A stretch of DNA of 12,721 nt from an uncultured Prevotella sp. (GCA_937906495.1 CALCVT010000018.1:1-12721); one strand, 5' to 3'; shown: positions 1-8,814, numbered from the stretch's first letter. The notes: generated by a model from the letters alone, not told the origin. Program-made: numbers and translations.

Positions 1-111
1 GTATGTACTATCTTTGGCTAGGACTGGGATTCCACGGAAGTTTTAAACTGCGCCTTAAACGAACCATTTAAACCTCCGCCTGAGCTAGCAGGAGAGGAAT
101 AAATAGGGGGC

Positions 112-149
112 AAAAAAACTTTGAAGGGGTTGTTATCTATAACAACCTC
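112..149 (-). terminator. Probable intrinsic terminator after the AddB-like gene
   Basis: On the minus strand, about 40 bases past the nuclease stop codon, there is a perfect 9-base inverted repeat (128-136 with 139-147). A G-U and a G-C pair (126-127 with 148-149) can extend it. About seven bases later comes a run of seven T (118-112 on the minus strand). The gap between stem and T-run is longer than in a textbook intrinsic terminator and the stem is AT-rich, so confidence is moderate. It would end the recQ-glnS-TPR-addB transcription block. I see no credible gene in the remaining bases 1-111. Confidence 0.55.
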
Positions 150-187
150 ATATTCATCGTACCTATAAATCGTTTAAGACAACATTG

Positions 188-2989
188 CTATTTACCACAT
201 AAAATTTTAAATTCGCAGTAGGTACAATTTTTTTCAATTTCAGTTGGAGCGAAAACAGTATCAGGGTCTATAATGATTGCTAATGTTTGAAGGAGTTTTT
301 CTTTAAATTGTTGAGCAATTTCGCGAAAGTCTTTAATGGGTTGGTTTTCAATAGCAATATATGGTGTGAATTCGTATTTTGATAAACTTGGTATATAAAA
401 GAGCATTGGCATTATAGGCTTTGTACTATTTTGGGTGCACATCAGTGAGTAAAGAAGTACCTGCATTTGATTGGCTGGATAATTAGCTGATGGTTCGAAA
501 AAACTATCTAGAGTAAGTTTTTGGCTAGTTGGGATTTTGCCAGTTTTATAATCGATAATGCGGGTGTATGAAGTGCCGTCTGGATAATCAGCTTCATCAA
601 GTCTGTCTATTTCTCCCTCTATAACAAATTTTGCAGTTCCCGATTGGTAAGGCACATCAAGTTCTATTTGGGATTTTTTTTCAGCCCCAAGTAGTTTGAA
701 ACAAGATGCAACGGCGCTTTTATCTTGAAAATAGCCAGCCTCATAATTAAGGAGTTTGTGTAAATAATCGATGATAGCCTTGACAGTAATGGGTGATTGC
801 TTAATGTTGGGGTTATCTGTAATGATGTCAGAAAAGGCTTTATTGACATATTTTTCAAGTTGTAGTTCCCCGCCATTTTTCAAGAATTTTTTGAGTCTGT
901 CTGGCGTAATATCTAATAAGTTAGGTCCGGATAACTCAGAGTAAATATCTTCGGCAGTACGATGAAAAATAGTTCCGAAATCATTTGCATTAATAATGGG
1001 ATCGTCGGTTTGCTTAGGACGGAGTTTCTTAACGTAGCGGTAGTAGAACTGCAGCGGGCAGTTAAAGTAAACCTTGAGAGCTGATGGAGAAAGTTTATTG
1101 AATAAAGGTGCTTGGCTATAGGGAATTTTAGGCGCGAGTTGTATGGGCTGGAGAAGTTTAGGAATACTCTCTAGCGATAGATGCTTGATATTTAATTGAT
1201 TGTTCCATTCAACTAACATGGCACGCATGAAGCGTGACATTTCACCCTTTTGAGTACCTTCGGTTGAGGTATTATATACCAAGCGTACTCTTTGTGCGCG
1301 TTGCAAAAGACGATAGAAATAGTAAGCGTAGACTGAGTTGCGGCGGTCGGGAGTTGTTAGTCCGTGCAGTTTACGTACCAAAAAGGGAATGAAAGATGAA
1401 TCGCTGTTTTTGCGTGGAAGTATGCCTTCATTGACAGAAAGAATAAGTATATTGTCGAAGTCGATGCAGCGTGTTTCGAGTACACCCATTATCTGTAAGC
1501 CATCTGCAGGATCACCATTGAAGGGTACTGTTTGCCCTTTGACAACTTGTTTGAGTAAGCGGAAAAGTGTTATAGGTTTTATGTTAAGTGTGCCAGTTTC
1601 AATCAATCGGATAATTCGATTGATAGTGGTAAAAGCTATAAAATAAGAGTCGGCATAAAGTTTATTAAAGAGTTTATCATTTAGGGAACTTCGCTCAGAG
1701 TCTGTTGCTTCAGTACTGATAGCTTCGCTTAATTGAGTCAGAAACTTGAAGCAAACTTGTTGGTTTGACTGTTGGCTTCCAGTTACAGACTGGGTACTTT
1801 TTGCTCTGGCAACTTGCTCATTGTTTTCTGCTTCGTATTGTTTGATATGGCGAATAATACAACTGAAGGCTGGAGTATGGCTGAACGGGAAACCTTTGGT
1901 GATATTGACAGCATATTGATTGTTATCAGGATTCTCAATATAGTTGGGAAGGCTGTGAATAACTGGTAAAAGCATGTTTTCGTTGCAAAGAACGATGGCA
2001 GTGCGGCGACCTGAGTTTGGGTTAAAATTGTGCTTGTCTTTAAGCCATTCTGTGACGTTTTGGCACTGAATATACTCAGTAGAAGCACTGGCAAACTCAA
2101 TACATCGCTTGGCAGATCGCTTAACATTTCCTTCCTTAAGAAAGTTCGTGAAATCATTTTTTTCTAAAAGGGCATTTGGAAAATCTTTAAGATTTTCGTT
2201 CATGAATAGCCCTGCTTCCATTTTTTCAGTATCTTTACTTCCTGCATAGCAAGTGTCATAATCCCAATAGAAGAGTGCCATTCCCATTTTTTGTAGTGAT
2301 TTGAAGAGTAGGCGTTCCACGCGGTCAATCGCATTGAATCCAACAATGGCAATATGTTTTATGTTATTGGGAAGTGATATCTCACCATTTACGAATGATT
2401 CGGCAACCTCTCTAAACAATTGTCCCTCATAGGCAAGATTTTCAGAACTAAGTTCTTGTCTTAAACTTGTATAGATAGACAATGCTTTACTCCATAGTTG
2501 GTTAAAATTTTCGCGTACACCATCAAGGTGATTAGTAGAAAAGTCGCCAGCAAATCTTTTGAGTTGTTCTATTTGTTCAGAGTTAAGATAGTCATAGCAT
2601 TCGAGTTCTGCATATTCTTTGATATCGCGGAACAAAGAGGCAGGGTTGGCCATTTGCTTGTCCGCATCGTCAAAGTCTGATAAAAGTTGTTCGCCCCAGC
2701 CGTAGAACCAGTCAAGAGAGACCTTGTTGCCGGTATGCTTAATATAGTGCTTGTATAGACGGCATACAGCATCAATAGGGTCTACAAGCGTTTTGTTGCT
2801 CAGCGAACAAAAAAATTCTGTTACAGACATGTAACGAGGAGACCAAATCGTTTCTGTTTGGTCCTGTATAAGATAGTCATTAAGAAACAGACTTGCACGT
2901 TTGTTTGGGAAAATGACAATGGTATGGCTCATGTCGTTACCAAAGCGCTTGCGCAAATCGGAGGCTACAAGTTTGAGAAAGTCATTCAT
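188..2989 (-). CDS. AddB-like PD-(D/E)XK nuclease / inactive helicase subunit (933 aa)
   Basis: Likely the AddB-type subunit of an AddAB double-strand-break resection enzyme, which processes DNA ends for RecA-dependent repair in the cytoplasm. Residues about 20-40 match the start of a helicase fold, but the Walker A site is degenerate (FPNKRA at 28-33, no GKT/S). Residues about 630-933 form a RecB-type nuclease domain: GTIFH with H676, EGEID with D795, DYK with D813 and K815, and QMQ at 841-843. Four cysteines (C644, then C922, C925 and C931 at the extreme C-terminus) have the spacing of the AddB 4Fe-4S cluster that staples this domain. All expected catalytic residues are present. The gene is 89 bases after the TPR gene and is followed by a probable terminator. 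No addA-like helicase gene is in the window. The family call is firm. Naming it addB is an inference from domain order and length, so the symbol is left empty. Confidence 0.88.
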   Translation of the reverse strand: MNDFLKLVASDLRKRFGNDMSHTIVIFPNKRASLFLNDYLIQDQTETIWSPRYMSVTEFFCSLSNKTLVDPIDAVCRLYKHYIKHTGNKVSLDWFYGWGEQLLSDFDDADKQMANPASLFRDIKEYAELECYDYLNSEQIEQLKRFAGDFSTNHLDGVRENFNQLWSKALSIYTSLRQELSSENLAYEGQLFREVAESFVNGEISLPNNIKHIAIVGFNAIDRVERLLFKSLQKMGMALFYWDYDTCYAGSKDTEKMEAGLFMNENLKDFPNALLEKNDFTNFLKEGNVKRSAKRCIEFASASTEYIQCQNVTEWLKDKHNFNPNSGRRTAIVLCNENMLLPVIHSLPNYIENPDNNQYAVNITKGFPFSHTPAFSCIIRHIKQYEAENNEQVARAKSTQSVTGSQQSNQQVCFKFLTQLSEAISTEATDSERSSLNDKLFNKLYADSYFIAFTTINRIIRLIETGTLNIKPITLFRLLKQVVKGQTVPFNGDPADGLQIMGVLETRCIDFDNILILSVNEGILPRKNSDSSFIPFLVRKLHGLTTPDRRNSVYAYYFYRLLQRAQRVRLVYNTSTEGTQKGEMSRFMRAMLVEWNNQLNIKHLSLESIPKLLQPIQLAPKIPYSQAPLFNKLSPSALKVYFNCPLQFYYRYVKKLRPKQTDDPIINANDFGTIFHRTAEDIYSELSGPNLLDITPDRLKKFLKNGGELQLEKYVNKAFSDIITDNPNIKQSPITVKAIIDYLHKLLNYEAGYFQDKSAVASCFKLLGAEKKSQIELDVPYQSGTAKFVIEGEIDRLDEADYPDGTSYTRIIDYKTGKIPTSQKLTLDSFFEPSANYPANQMQVLLYSLMCTQNSTKPIMPMLFYIPSLSKYEFTPYIAIENQPIKDFREIAQQFKEKLLQTLAIIIDPDTVFAPTEIEKNCTYCEFKILCGK

Positions 2990-3078
2990 AGAAAGAGTTA
3001 TCGGTGAGGGAGATTTATTAGAGAATTGTTTAAATCATAAGTTGTTATTTCTTTTCCGATAGTTATGTATCAGCGCAT

Positions 3079-4518
3079 TTAAACTGTAGGATTAGAGTTT
3101 GAATGACTGGAAGGAAACCAAGTACGTGATTCAGCAATGGCACGTGTTAGAATTTCTTCGGGTGATGATGCTTGGTAAAACTCTTTTAGTCTGCGATAAG
3201 TTGCGCATGAGCCTTGTTCAAGTGCTTGATTGAGACTGTGTATATAGTGTACAGGAGTTTTCATTTCTCTAAAAGCATAAGCTAAATGCATATAAATATA
3301 GGCATACTCTTCTGAAAACTCGAAATATGCCAGTTTGGTCCAAAGTGCTGCTGCTGGTAAAAAGCATTTGTGCTCTATGAGTGTTTGGATGATATTTACA
3401 AAATCTTTCTCTTCACAAATGTTGGTAGCAATGTATTGTTCAAGCATTTTTACTGCTTCTTCTGTATTTCCAGTTTCAAGAAAGATGTCTGCTAGATGGT
3501 AGTATATAGCACCATTAGAGTTACCTTGCGTTGCGACTATTTGCATAATCTCGGTAGCCTTCTTAAATTCTTTGAGGTTGGCTAATGTATAAACTTGATC
3601 AGAGATAAGTCGGGCGCGATCAGGATTCTCAAGTGGACAAAGGCGATAAGATTCCTGTAAAAGTTCAAGTGCGTGAATGTATTGTCCTTTTGCCAAAAGT
3701 TGTTCACCTGTGTACATTCTAATCACATAGTCATCTGGTAATTTGTTGGCAAATTCTTGATAAAGTTCAAGTCCTTCATCAAACTGATTTGTGCCAAAAG
3801 TTGCAAAGAGCTTTAAGCCCATAGCATGAGCCGATTGATTGTCTATAGCTAAGGCGTAGTCGCAGCATGTGTTGCATTCGTCCAGATTTCCATTTTTTTG
3901 GTTGGCATCAGCAAGCATTGTCCAACCCTGTGCACTATAGGGATCAGCATCAGTAAGACGTGTAAAAGCCTCTACGCTTTTGCTGAAGTTTTGCTGTTGG
4001 TAGTATAGGTTTCCGAGTAGTTCATCAACCCTTGTACGTAAACTGTAGGTGAGGGGTATTTGTTCGAGCCAGTTGCATGCACGTTGATAAAAACCATAAT
4101 CAAAGAATATTTCGCCTAAATCAAGATACCAATCGTATTGTTCTGCAGTTTCAGTTTCTGGCAGATTTATTTTAATAATGCTTTCAGCCTCTTCTGGTTT
4201 GCCTTCTGCTGCGTACCATTCAGCCCAAAACAATTGTACTTCTCGCGATTTTTGGTCAGGAATATCAGCAATGATTGTTTCAGCTTCAGTCCATTTACCC
4301 TGTGCTTTCAATCGATAAGCTCTAACCGTGTTTACTTCAGCATTGTCGGGATGCAGTTTATGGGCAACTCGCATAACTTGTTCTGCATCAAAAGTCCGCC
4401 CGAATTTTTCGTAGTATTCTTCGATGTCCATAAGTGTAGAAGCATCCATATAAAAAGGTTCGCCCGAACTTAGGAGTTGTTCATATTGCTCTACAAGTTT
4501 ACTAATATTGTTGTCCAT
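3079..4518 (-). CDS. TPR-repeat protein of unknown function (479 aa)
   Basis: A soluble, all-helical protein with no signal peptide or membrane segment, so probably cytoplasmic. Tetratricopeptide-like helical pairs can be seen along most of its length. The clearest are at about 59-85, 163-196 (ending DADPYS), 197-230 and 337-369 (AIYYHLADIFLETGNTEEA region). The stretches between them look like degenerate TPRs. There is no enzymatic motif. TPR arrays normally act as protein-binding scaffolds, and the partner here cannot be read from the sequence. The C-terminal tail from about 467 is Ser/Asn-rich and probably disordered. The gene lies between glnS (121 bases upstream, across a large hairpin) and the AddB-like gene (89 bases downstream). 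A link to tRNA charging or DNA repair is only suggested by position. The start chosen is the first ATG, MDNNISK, shortly after a U-rich stretch. Confidence 0.85.
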   Translation of the reverse strand: MDNNISKLVEQYEQLLSSGEPFYMDASTLMDIEEYYEKFGRTFDAEQVMRVAHKLHPDNAEVNTVRAYRLKAQGKWTEAETIIADIPDQKSREVQLFWAEWYAAEGKPEEAESIIKINLPETETAEQYDWYLDLGEIFFDYGFYQRACNWLEQIPLTYSLRTRVDELLGNLYYQQQNFSKSVEAFTRLTDADPYSAQGWTMLADANQKNGNLDECNTCCDYALAIDNQSAHAMGLKLFATFGTNQFDEGLELYQEFANKLPDDYVIRMYTGEQLLAKGQYIHALELLQESYRLCPLENPDRARLISDQVYTLANLKEFKKATEIMQIVATQGNSNGAIYYHLADIFLETGNTEEAVKMLEQYIATNICEEKDFVNIIQTLIEHKCFLPAAALWTKLAYFEFSEEYAYIYMHLAYAFREMKTPVHYIHSLNQALEQGSCATYRRLKEFYQASSPEEILTRAIAESRTWFPSSHSNSNPTV

Positions 4519-4543
4519 AATACGTTGTTTTAATATAAAGAAT

Positions 4544-4612
4544 AAAGGCTATAAAATTCGTCATCCACTATTTATATAGAGTGGGATTGGATGGACAAAT
4601 CTTATAGCCTTT
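4544..4612 (-). terminator. Large nested hairpin between glnS and the TPR gene; possible terminator or attenuator
   Basis: An 11-base perfect inverted repeat (4544-4554 with 4602-4612, core AAAGGCTATAA/TTATAGCCTTT) encloses a second stem (4560-4567 with 4588-4596, one bulged base). The two stems are separated by a symmetric 5-base internal loop. On the minus strand the outer stem ends in CCTTT followed by ATTCTTTATATT, which is U-rich but interrupted. It begins 28 bases after the glnS stop and ends about 25 bases before the TPR start. It could terminate part of the recQ-glnS transcripts, or act as a processing or stability element in a longer mRNA. The base pairing is certain. The function is inferred. 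Confidence 0.42.
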
Positions 4613-4639
4613 TGAAATAGGAGTGATGGAGGCAGTTAG

Positions 4640-6343
4640 CTACTTCTTGGCAGCCCAACTATCCTTTAGTCCAACTGTTCGGTTAAAGATAACATGATCA
4701 GGAGTTGACGTCTTATCAGCAGTAAAGTATCCGGTTCGCTGGAATTGCAGGTAGCGGTTTCCTGTGGGATTTTCGGCAGCAAACTTTTCTACATAACAAT
4801 TGTTGAGTATCTTTAGTGAATCGGGGTTAAGAAGTTCACGGAAGTCACGTTCATCTGCCGAGGGGTTTTCAACCGAGAAGAGTCGGTCATAAAGTCTGAT
4901 TTCAGCGGGTACACAATGTTCTACGCTTACCCAGTGTAGCGTACCTTTTACCTTGCGGTTGGCACCTTCCATACCGCTTTTGCTATTTGAATCGTATTCT
5001 GCATACACTTCTTCAATTGTACCGTCAGCAGCTTTTTTACAACCTGTACATTTAACAATGTAGGCATTTTTAAGGCGTACTTCCTTGCCGGGTACCATAC
5101 GGAAGAATTTTTTGGGAGCATCTTCCATAAAGTCATCACGTTCCATCCAAAGTTCACGGCTAAAGGTAATTGTATGTGTGCCGTCTGCTTCGCATTCTGG
5201 ATTATTCACGGCTTCCATTTCTTCAGTCTGGCCTTTCGGGTAATTCGTGATGATTAGTTTAACCGGATTAAGTACAGCACTTACGCGTAGCGCTCGTGCA
5301 TTGAGGTCTTCACGAGCTGCAGCCTCGAGCATGGCATAGTCATTGAGTGCATCGAATTTAGTATATCCAATCATGTCAATGAACTTACGTACAGCTTCTG
5401 GCGAATAGCCTCGACGACGCAATCCGCAAACAGTCGGCATTCGTGGATCATCCCATCCATCAACAAGATTTTCTTGTACGAGTGCAAGCAGTTTACGTTT
5501 TGACATAACAGTATACGTCAGGTTCAAGCGGTTAAACTCGTATTGTCTCGGGCGATTGTCTGCTAAGTCATTGCCTTGTTTAAGTTCGTCAATAAAGTAG
5601 TCGTAAAGTGGACGATGTGGCACGAACTCAAGAGTACATATCGAATGTGTTACACCTTCAAAATAGTCGCTTTGACCATGTGCAAAGTCGTACATGGGAT
5701 AAACTTTCCACTTTGTACCGGTACGATGATGCTCTTTATTGATGATGCGATAAATAATAGGATCACGGAAGTGCATGTTAGGATTCGCCATATCAATTTT
5801 GGCGCGCAATACCATAGCACCTTCTGCTATTTCGCCAGTATTCATTTTTTCGAAGAGAGCAAGACTTTCTTCGATAGGACGATTGCGGTAGGGGCTATCG
5901 GTTCCGGCTTGTGTGGGCGTACCCTTTTGTGCTGCAATTTGTTCACTGCTTTGTTCATCGACGTAAGCTTTACCCTCTTTAATGAGTCGTATAGCAAAGT
6001 CCCAAAGTTGCTGGAAGTAGTCAGAAGCATGATAAATGTTTCCCCACTTAAAACCAAGCCATTCTATATCTTGTTTAATGGCTTCTACATATTCTGTATC
6101 TTCCTTTTGCGGATTCGTGTCATCAAATCGAAGGTTGCATACACCGCCAAATTTCTGAGCAACTCCAAAATCCATGCAGATAGCTTTGGCATGGCCAATG
6201 TGCAGGTATCCGTTGGGTTCAGGCGGGAATCGTGTTTGCAGTCGTCCGTCATTCTTACCCTCTTGCAGGTCGTTTGCTACAATTTGCTCGATAAAGTTCA
6301 AGCTTTTCTTTTCGGTGCTTTCGCTGATATTGTTTTCTGTCAT
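4640..6343 (-). CDS. glnS: Glutaminyl-tRNA synthetase (567 aa)
   Basis: Charges tRNA-Gln with glutamine (ATP-dependent, class I, cytoplasm). A direct GlnRS means the cell need not rely on GatCAB transamidation for Gln-tRNA. The class I HIGH motif is at 48-51 inside PPEPNGYLHIGHAK, a GlnRS-type context. The second ATP motif is VMSKR at 279-283, the bacterial GlnRS form of KMSKS. The conserved LRFDDTNP follows at 71-78. The C-terminal third (about 350-550) corresponds to the two anticodon-binding beta-barrels and includes a CTGC pair of cysteines. The length is close to E. coli GlnRS (about 554) plus a short N-terminal extension. The start is 18 bases after the recQ stop, so the two genes are almost certainly on one mRNA. 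A large hairpin follows the stop. GluRS is excluded by the motif context and the domain length. Confidence 0.97.
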   Translation of the reverse strand: MTENNISESTEKKSLNFIEQIVANDLQEGKNDGRLQTRFPPEPNGYLHIGHAKAICMDFGVAQKFGGVCNLRFDDTNPQKEDTEYVEAIKQDIEWLGFKWGNIYHASDYFQQLWDFAIRLIKEGKAYVDEQSSEQIAAQKGTPTQAGTDSPYRNRPIEESLALFEKMNTGEIAEGAMVLRAKIDMANPNMHFRDPIIYRIINKEHHRTGTKWKVYPMYDFAHGQSDYFEGVTHSICTLEFVPHRPLYDYFIDELKQGNDLADNRPRQYEFNRLNLTYTVMSKRKLLALVQENLVDGWDDPRMPTVCGLRRRGYSPEAVRKFIDMIGYTKFDALNDYAMLEAAAREDLNARALRVSAVLNPVKLIITNYPKGQTEEMEAVNNPECEADGTHTITFSRELWMERDDFMEDAPKKFFRMVPGKEVRLKNAYIVKCTGCKKAADGTIEEVYAEYDSNSKSGMEGANRKVKGTLHWVSVEHCVPAEIRLYDRLFSVENPSADERDFRELLNPDSLKILNNCYVEKFAAENPTGNRYLQFQRTGYFTADKTSTPDHVIFNRTVGLKDSWAAKK

Positions 6344-6361
6344 AATTTGAGGGTGTGGTAG

Positions 6362-8542
6362 TTAGTTGGCCATTTCCGAGATAAACTTAATGCGGACAAG
6401 TCTGATTTCCTCTTCTGAGTAGTCATCTCCGAGTTCATCAAGTGCAGTATCAAGGTCGTCGGTATCGCTTTCTTTAAAATATTGGTAGATATCGTCGATA
6501 TGATCCTCGTCCATTACCTCATCGATGAAATAGTCGATGTTTATTTTAGTGCCGGAGTATACAATAGCTTCTATTTCGTCAAGCAATTCTTCAAACTCAA
6601 TACCTTTAACAACGGCAATGTCATCGAGTGCAACTTTGCGATCGATGCTTTGTATGATGCTTACCTTAATTTTTGACTTGTTGGCTACTGTTCGTATGCG
6701 CAGGTCTTCAGGTCGCTCAATTTCGTTTTCTTCGCAGTGTCTTTTGATAAGTTTGCAGAACTCTGCTCCGTAGCGTTTAGCTTTGCCGGCACCTACACCA
6801 GGTATGTTTTGTAATTCATCTAAGTTTTGGGGATAGATGGTGGCCATGGCCTCGAGTGAGCCATCCTGGAAGATGACGTATGGAGGCACATCGAGTTCCT
6901 TAGAAAGCTTTTTGCGCAGGTCGCGCAACATTTGATATAATCCAGGGTCTACAGCACATGCCGCACCACCTTGTGGTTCGATTTCGACTTCGTCTTCTTC
7001 GTAGTTGCGGTCTTCAACAATCATGAAAGATTTGGGTTTATCTAAAAACTCTTGTCCTTCATCTGTTATTTTGAGTACACCATAGTTATCAACATCTTTA
7101 TCCAAGTAGCCCGCTATGAGTGCTTGTTTGATTACGGCGTTCCAAGTTTGTTCGCTTTTATCGTCACCGCAGCCGAAAATTTCGAGCTGGTCGTGGTGGT
7201 GTGCGCAAACTTCGTCTGTTTTGTGACCCAGCAAGATATCCTTGATGTAGTCATCGCGGAAGTGTTCTTTTGTAGCAGTAATGACTTCCAGTAGTCTGGT
7301 TAAGTATGATTTGGCTTCCACTTGTAGTTTGGGGTGTTTGCAGTTATCGCAGTTTCCGCAGTTGTCGTGACTATACTGTTCTCCAAAGTAGTGTAGTAGT
7401 AGTTTACGGCGGCATATAGAACTTTCTGCGTAGGCTGCTGTTTCTTTAAGGAGTTGCCTGCCTATATCCTGTTCGGCCACAGGCTTTCCCTCCATGAATT
7501 TCTCTAGTTTTTGTAAATCTTTGCGTGAGTAGAATGCGATACATTTGCCTTCGCCTCCATCTCGACCAGCTCTTCCGGTTTCTTGATAGTAACCTTCAAG
7601 ACTTTTAGGTATATCGTAGTGGATAACGAAGCGTACATCGGGTTTATCAATGCCCATGCCAAAGGCTATGGTAGCTACAATAACATCTATCCGTTCCATC
7701 AAGAAATCGTCTTGAGTTTGTGAGCGGTTGGCTGAGTCCATGCCTGCGTGGTAGGCTTCGGCTTTAATGTCATTGGTGCGCAACACCTCGGCTAACTCTT
7801 CAACTTTTTTGCGGCTTAAGCAGTATATAATACCGCTGCATGTAGGTTGTTGTTTAATAAATTTGATGATGTCGCGGTCTATGTCTTTAGTCTTGGGGCG
7901 TACCTCGTAGTAAAGATTGGGACGATTAAAGGAACTTTTAAATTCCACAGCGTCTATAATACCAAGACTTTTTTTGATATCGGTACGTACCTTGTCGGTC
8001 GCGGTAGCAGTCAGAGCAATGATGGGTGCATTTCCAATTTCATTGATTATCGGGCGAATCTTGCGATATTCCGGGCGGAAGTCGTGTCCCCACTCAGAGA
8101 TGCAGTGAGCCTCATCAATGGCATAAAACGATATTTTGACCGTTCGCAAGAACTCTACATTTTCTTCCTTTGTCAGCGATTCAGGGGCTACGTAGAGCAA
8201 CTTGGTAATACCATCGCGGATGTCATTTTTCACTTTTTCAATTTGGCTGCGGTTCAGCGATGAGTTGATAAAGTGCGCTATGCCGTCGTTTTGGCTGGTA
8301 TGGCGTATTGCATCCACCTGATTCTTCATCAAGGCGATGAGGGGCGATATGACAATGGCTGTTCCCTCCATGACTAAGGACGGCAATTGATAGCACAATG
8401 ATTTTCCGCCACCTGTGGGCATCAGGACAAATACATTCTGTCCTTGGAGCAGGTTACGGATAATTTCCTCCTGATTGTTCTTGAATGAATCAAATCCGAA
8501 GTGTTCCTTGAGCGCTAGCTTCAAATCAGTATCTTCCTTCAT
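6362..8542 (-). CDS. recQ: ATP-dependent DNA helicase RecQ (726 aa)
   Basis: A superfamily 2, 3'-5' DNA helicase that unwinds forked and recombination intermediates, here probably in the RecF-type gap repair route. The motifs in order are Walker A MPTGGGKS (41-48), DEAH (143-146), the aromatic-rich loop WGHDFRPEY (151-159), TATAT (178-182), motif V FGMGIDKPD (294-302) and motif VI QETGRAGRDG (320-329). The zinc site is C377, C395, C398 and C401, matching the E. coli spacing. An RQC winged-helix region (about 405-510) and an HRDC domain (about 530-605, with the PGVGAGKA hairpin at 581-588) follow. Residues 610-726 are an extra, acidic C-terminal part absent from the 609-residue E. coli enzyme. 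The gene is separated from clpX by a terminator, has its own candidate promoter and leads into glnS. The start has AGGAAAG about four bases upstream. Confidence 0.97.
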   Translation of the reverse strand: MKEDTDLKLALKEHFGFDSFKNNQEEIIRNLLQGQNVFVLMPTGGGKSLCYQLPSLVMEGTAIVISPLIALMKNQVDAIRHTSQNDGIAHFINSSLNRSQIEKVKNDIRDGITKLLYVAPESLTKEENVEFLRTVKISFYAIDEAHCISEWGHDFRPEYRKIRPIINEIGNAPIIALTATATDKVRTDIKKSLGIIDAVEFKSSFNRPNLYYEVRPKTKDIDRDIIKFIKQQPTCSGIIYCLSRKKVEELAEVLRTNDIKAEAYHAGMDSANRSQTQDDFLMERIDVIVATIAFGMGIDKPDVRFVIHYDIPKSLEGYYQETGRAGRDGGEGKCIAFYSRKDLQKLEKFMEGKPVAEQDIGRQLLKETAAYAESSICRRKLLLHYFGEQYSHDNCGNCDNCKHPKLQVEAKSYLTRLLEVITATKEHFRDDYIKDILLGHKTDEVCAHHHDQLEIFGCGDDKSEQTWNAVIKQALIAGYLDKDVDNYGVLKITDEGQEFLDKPKSFMIVEDRNYEEDEVEIEPQGGAACAVDPGLYQMLRDLRKKLSKELDVPPYVIFQDGSLEAMATIYPQNLDELQNIPGVGAGKAKRYGAEFCKLIKRHCEENEIERPEDLRIRTVANKSKIKVSIIQSIDRKVALDDIAVVKGIEFEELLDEIEAIVYSGTKINIDYFIDEVMDEDHIDDIYQYFKESDTDDLDTALDELGDDYSEEEIRLVRIKFISEMAN

Positions 8543-8623
8543 TGCTTTCCTGGTTTGCTTAGAGGTTAGGGATTGTTGAGGGATTTTTGGGGGCTGAAAC
8601 CCCTTATTCCCGTTTCACCAAAG

Positions 8624-8631
8624 CAAAGTTA
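8624..8631 (-). promoter_or_regulatory. Candidate Bacteroidota -7 box for recQ
   Basis: The minus-strand sequence TAACTTTG fits the Bacteroides -7 consensus TAnnTTTG exactly. No TTTG -33 element lies at the usual 19-21 base spacing, so this is half a promoter. Its position between the clpX terminator and recQ, about 80 bases before the recQ start, supports it. A chance match in this AT-rich gap is possible. Confidence 0.45.
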
Positions 8632-8760
8632 TAACAAAATTCTCAATTCCTCTATCATTCGGTACGAATATTTTAGCTGTATTTTTACCAAGTAGACCCC
8701 ATTTTAGCTTTTAAGTGTCGTATTTGGCAAGGAAACATGGCACGTTGAAGAGTGTAGACA

Positions 8761-8796
8761 TAAAAAGACCGCTTTCCGCAAGGGGGCGGAAAGCGG
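8761..8796 (-). terminator. Strong intrinsic terminator of clpX
   Basis: A perfect 11-base GC-rich inverted repeat, CCGCTTTCCGC/GCGGAAAGCGG (8769-8779 with 8786-8796), has a 6-base loop. On the minus strand it is followed by TC and TTTTT, beginning about 20 bases after the clpX stop. This is a classical rho-independent terminator and separates clpX from recQ. Confidence 0.93.
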
Positions 8797-8814
8797 CAGT
8801 AAGTGTTTGTCGGC

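Noticed and set aside
3..71. Plus-strand 22-codon frame MYYLWLGL... at the left edge
   Set aside because: Too short, no supporting context and directed against every other gene in the window.
18..173. Minus-strand open frame of 51 codons after the AddB-like gene (contains YEVVIDNN and PASSGGG)
   Set aside because: It has no ATG, GTG or TTG start near its beginning, is bounded by a stop just upstream and overlaps the probable terminator hairpin and T-tract. Its protein-like look is not enough. A remnant of an older gene cannot be excluded without a protein search.
4596..4604. TAAGATTTG as a possible -7 box for the TPR gene
   Set aside because: The spacing has three instead of two bases between TA and TTTG, no -33 element is found and it lies within the hairpin stem.
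5576..6361. Long plus-strand open frame opposite glnS
   Set aside because: It is the complement of a confidently identified synthetase gene, and its translation looks like antisense shadow with no domain.
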